A model generated the notes under the pieces. It was not told the origin of the DNA. It was given only the letters and a program-made list of their open reading frames with translations, and did no database searches. Shown piece by piece: positions 60,792-64,000 of a stretch of 64,000 bases of DNA. A program made the position numbers and the translations under genes. Source of the stretch: Rotaria macrura (taxonomy: Eukaryota > Rotifera > Eurotatoria > Philodinida > Philodinidae). The first letter of the stretch is position 1. Each line of letters starts with the position of its first letter. The stretch covers positions 124,001 through 188,000 of the forward strand of contig OENT01000027.1 in assembly GCA_900239685.1 (NCBI GenBank), in the 5' to 3' direction.

Positions 60792-61771
60792 CGTGTAATT
60801 TGTATATTAGTGATGATGATTTATGACTAAAAGTACGATTAAAAAGAAAAGGAAACTAGTATTTATGTTGATCTTTGTTTCATTTAACAGATTATAGACT
60901 TCGAAAAATTTGATTGATTTCTGTAATTTGAGACTGTACCTAAGGAAGATTGACTATTAATCGATCATGACGTGTCCAACAAAAAGGAACGAAGGTCAGC
61001 TCAGAGAAGAGAACTTGCGTAATATGTATGCATGTAAGTTAAATACTAGAATAATTTCTTATCAATTTACGTCGAAAATTTGACCTCAAGAAATCATAAA
61101 AGAGAGCAATGAGCTTGTCATATTTTTTTACCATAGCCGATGATCATGAAATAAATAGAGTATAAATTCCTTGAGGACACTGTATGTTAATTTATTAAAA
61201 AAAAATTCTTTCCTTGCCGTTACAGCTATTCTTCAACTTTGCTGAAGGCATACAAACGCACGAAAAATGTCTGTAACATTAAACATAGTATTACGCATGC
61301 ATGCATATATATATATCCACTGACGATGTTTATCTAACTATTAAATAACATTAACAGTAGATATAAACGATATTTTTTTTATTTCGTTTTTTTGTCGCAA
61401 TATTTTCATCACTACGGAGTGTCACATTTATTCGAAGGGACAACAGATCTTTTCTTCACGTATTGAACCAAAAGAATGCTCATTTTACTTTTCCTTTAAA
61501 TCATTTTAACATTCACTTAAGTGGAGACAAAGGAACGAAATGAAACGAAACTGTAACAAGTGTACTCATTTATATTTGCTTTGAAGCAAACACAAAAGAA
61601 GAACCTTGAGCGAACAAATGTAGTAATGAAAAAAAAAACGAAGGGTTCACTTACAATTACGATTCATGTTCTTATTCATTATTCTCATGTCTTATATATT
61701 ATACCTAACTTATTGATCGAGTATGCTTCTCTCATTCTGTCTCCGTTCATTCATCTTTTCTCATGCGCATC
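60792..61771. other. Catenin upstream region
   Basis: AT-rich, no gene seen. It is expected to hold the catenin 5' UTR and promoter, but no motif was assigned. Confidence 0.4.
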
Positions 61772-62426
61772 TCATAGAGAAGAGTAAGATAAACTACAAC
61801 TAGAAATCAGCAAAAGCAATAACTCTCGACTGCATATTCATACATGAAGTGCACGAGTCATACATGTATACAATGACCTATAATAAATATATGTTCACCA
61901 TATGAGCAGTAGAAAGAGAGATGTAATTTGTTGTCTAGTTGGTCGAGAAAAAAAGAAAAAAAACAGAACGAACTACAACATTAAACAGGCTTCTAATTGC
62001 ACGTTTATCGCGATATTTTTTTCTGTTCTGCCATAAATCCAGATTAGAAGTAAACAGATGACTTTGTGACGACAAAAACAAACACACGAGCACAAATAAG
62101 CAAATTTCTGAACTGCGTTAATCAGAAAGAAATCTCACCTGGTGATTGTCAAAAGTGATTTATGTGAAATAAGTTTACATAGGCAAATTAAGATTTGATA
62201 AATTATCAATCCTGATCCTAAAACAAAAAAAAAGACAAAAAGAATTTATCATCAAAAGCCATCATATATATCATAAATAAAAGAACAGACAAATGTCTAT
62301 AATACATCAAAAAGAAAAGAAAAATGAATAGTTAGCGACATCATTACTTTGAACAGCAGCCATAAACACTCCTATTAAACCTCGATTATGAATATGATGT
62401 TCATCCAATAGAAAGTCGTCAACCAT
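61772..62426 (-). CDS. Possible tiny membrane protein, three short exons
   Basis: A phase-consistent three-exon model on the minus strand: 62426-62348, 62217-62139 and 61799-61772 (186 nt, 61 aa). It starts MVDDFLLDEHHIHNR, has a hydrophobic stretch in exon 2 (GLIIYQILICLCKLI) that could form one helix, and ends SLSYSSL. The exons are short and the third is only 28 nt, so chance is possible. The first exon and its donor are the best supported. No family recognised. It could also be an upstream exon set of another transcript. Confidence 0.35.
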
Positions 62427-64000
62427 TTATTTATTTTCTTTATTCGTCCATCTTATCATCCCCCTCCGTGCCGTTAACTGCGGCTATAACCATTAAGAAA
62501 TCTAGGCACTCGTAATTCAACCATAGAATTGACTATTTTTTAAATGAAAATTTAATAATGTAAGTGTATTCTTATGATTGTTATTATTATTATTATTATT
62601 ATCGTCCATTCCTCTTGATAACAAATGACTTCTTCTGTTTCGTCAAATACATAATAAAAGACAAAATTTGTTTTTACGAGTCCGTATAGAAAAAGAAAAT
62701 GTAAATATGATGAATTCGATCGATTTGTAAAAATACGAGAAAACTCTTTTAGAAGATTCTATGAATCACACGATATGCAATCAACAGATAATCATGACAG
62801 TCATTGTCATGAATATGAACTAATTCATCGTCATCAATATTAAACTGAGCAGTAAAAGATGTCATACAGAATCTATGCATAATAATACATATCTCGCTTG
62901 TAATAATGATCTTTCTTCATACATATTTATTAGTAGTAAGTCTTTTGATAGTGCTCATGAAAAAGAAGATTGAAGTCATTCATATTTGAACATCTAGTCA
63001 TTCTTTTCTCGTTCGTTCATGAACTATAGGAATATTTCAATGATGGGATTTTTCGGTTAATTCTCTAAATCCCTAAGAATAGAATGAGCTATTCAAATGT
63101 AGCACATAATGGATGCAGTGCAAACATAATTAAAGTATGAAAAGAAGAAAAAAATTCATTTCTATGATACTCAAGAACTGAAATATGTGTTTTTGCTTAA
63201 TGATGCTTCAATAATGTATTGATGAGAAAGAATCTCTGTAGGTTTTCTATTTGATGTTTATCTGATGAAAAATTTTAGATCATCAAGTAGAACATTGTAT
63301 TATAGAAAATTTGTATCGCGAAGAATTCACATTAACCTAGCATGTGATTTAATAATGTGTCATGACTTTCCGATTGACATTACGAGTGATATTCGATTTT
63401 AATTTCAATTAATAAAATATATTTATTTGAATAGAAATTATTCGAATGGATTGTCTCGCAAATATTAATGCCTACTGAGGAAAAAATAATGAAAGGATTA
63501 AATTTCCTTTTCGTTCCATCAATATTTAGTTACTTTTTGTACTCATAAAGTCCATTTAAAGGTCAAATAAAATCTATGTTTGAAGTTGATTAAAGACATA
63601 TTGTAATATTATTATTTCATTCTATCAGATAGATTTTCTTCTTCGTATGCAAACTTTCCGCTATTTATCGAACATGCATGCACTACAAGCACTGTATTTC
63701 TCATTTAGAAATCTTACAATAAAGAACGTGTCCAAATATGGAATAACACGTATACATTATCGTTGATTTCAAAGTTTGTCTTTGCAAACACGTTTTGTGA
63801 GTGCAGTTTAAAAAGAACATACATTAATAATATGAAAAATTTCTCGATCAAAGTCATTGCTATTATGCAGTATAAAAAATACATCAATTTTATTTCTCTT
63901 TTCTTTTTAAGACCAACTAATCTTTCTCGTTTACTATTTTGATACACTATTTATTCGTTCTATTGCTTTCCATTCATTACGAGACTTGTTTTTTTCTTTT
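62427..64000. other. Right-hand non-coding stretch
   Basis: No supported gene. A TTA microsatellite lies at 62581-62602. A 77-codon minus-strand frame near 63.7-63.9 kb has no domain or splice support. Confidence 0.5.
62581..62602. repeat. (TTA)n microsatellite
   Basis: Seven uninterrupted TTA units plus one base. Confidence 0.95.

Overview
This is a eukaryotic, animal-type genomic window. It is strongly AT-rich, and its genes are cut by many short GT-AG introns, mostly 48-85 bp. Intron phases match across almost every junction I rebuilt. Gene content (RIM active-zone protein, p120/delta-catenin, C1q-collagen protein, EGF/chitin-binding protein, ciliary DRC7) makes it metazoan. Compact introns, low GC and a bacterial/fungal-type free-methionine-sulfoxide reductase suggest a small invertebrate, most like a rotifer and possibly a bdelloid. 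That placement is inference and was not tested by any search.

Layout, left to right. (1) 2.27-7.13 kb, +: 15-exon SLC45-family transporter of 826 aa. Its 1.4-kb second intron carries an antisense single-exon membrane-protein ORF. (2) 9.75-14.72 kb, -: a compact 17-exon RIM gene of 1070 aa with Rab-binding/zinc-finger region, PDZ, C2A, an RIM-BP-binding proline motif and C2B. (3) 14.7-23.2 kb: gene-poor tract with one foldback element, a four-exon unrecognised gene relic, and an inverted partial copy of its 5' part. (4) 23.2-34.0 kb, -: C1q/collagen secreted protein; a free methionine-R-sulfoxide reductase and a close same-strand gene of unknown function; and two unrecognised multi-exon genes. 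The upstream one contains an exact 251-bp duplication around a single N, almost certainly an assembly join error. (5) 34.7-53.8 kb, +: secreted EGF-repeat protein with a C-terminal chitin-binding domain, FAM234/ITFG3-like FG-GAP protein, small MAPEG-family protein, and DRC7. (6) 54.1-60.8 kb, -: p120/delta-catenin family protein with ARM repeats and C-terminal PDZ ligand DSWV. A possible tiny membrane-protein gene lies upstream at about 62 kb.

The genes are unrelated housekeeping, neuronal and ciliary genes with no operon logic. Local relations worth noting are the antisense nested gene, the divergent pair at about 34.0/34.7 kb, the convergent DRC7/catenin pair whose stop codons are about 300 bp apart, and the reductase lying 82 bp from its same-strand upstream neighbour. 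I rebuilt gene models by eye from splice sites, reading phase and family alignment from memory. For the complete models the summed exon lengths are divisible by three, a useful internal check. No database search was possible. No tRNA, rRNA or CRISPR was seen.
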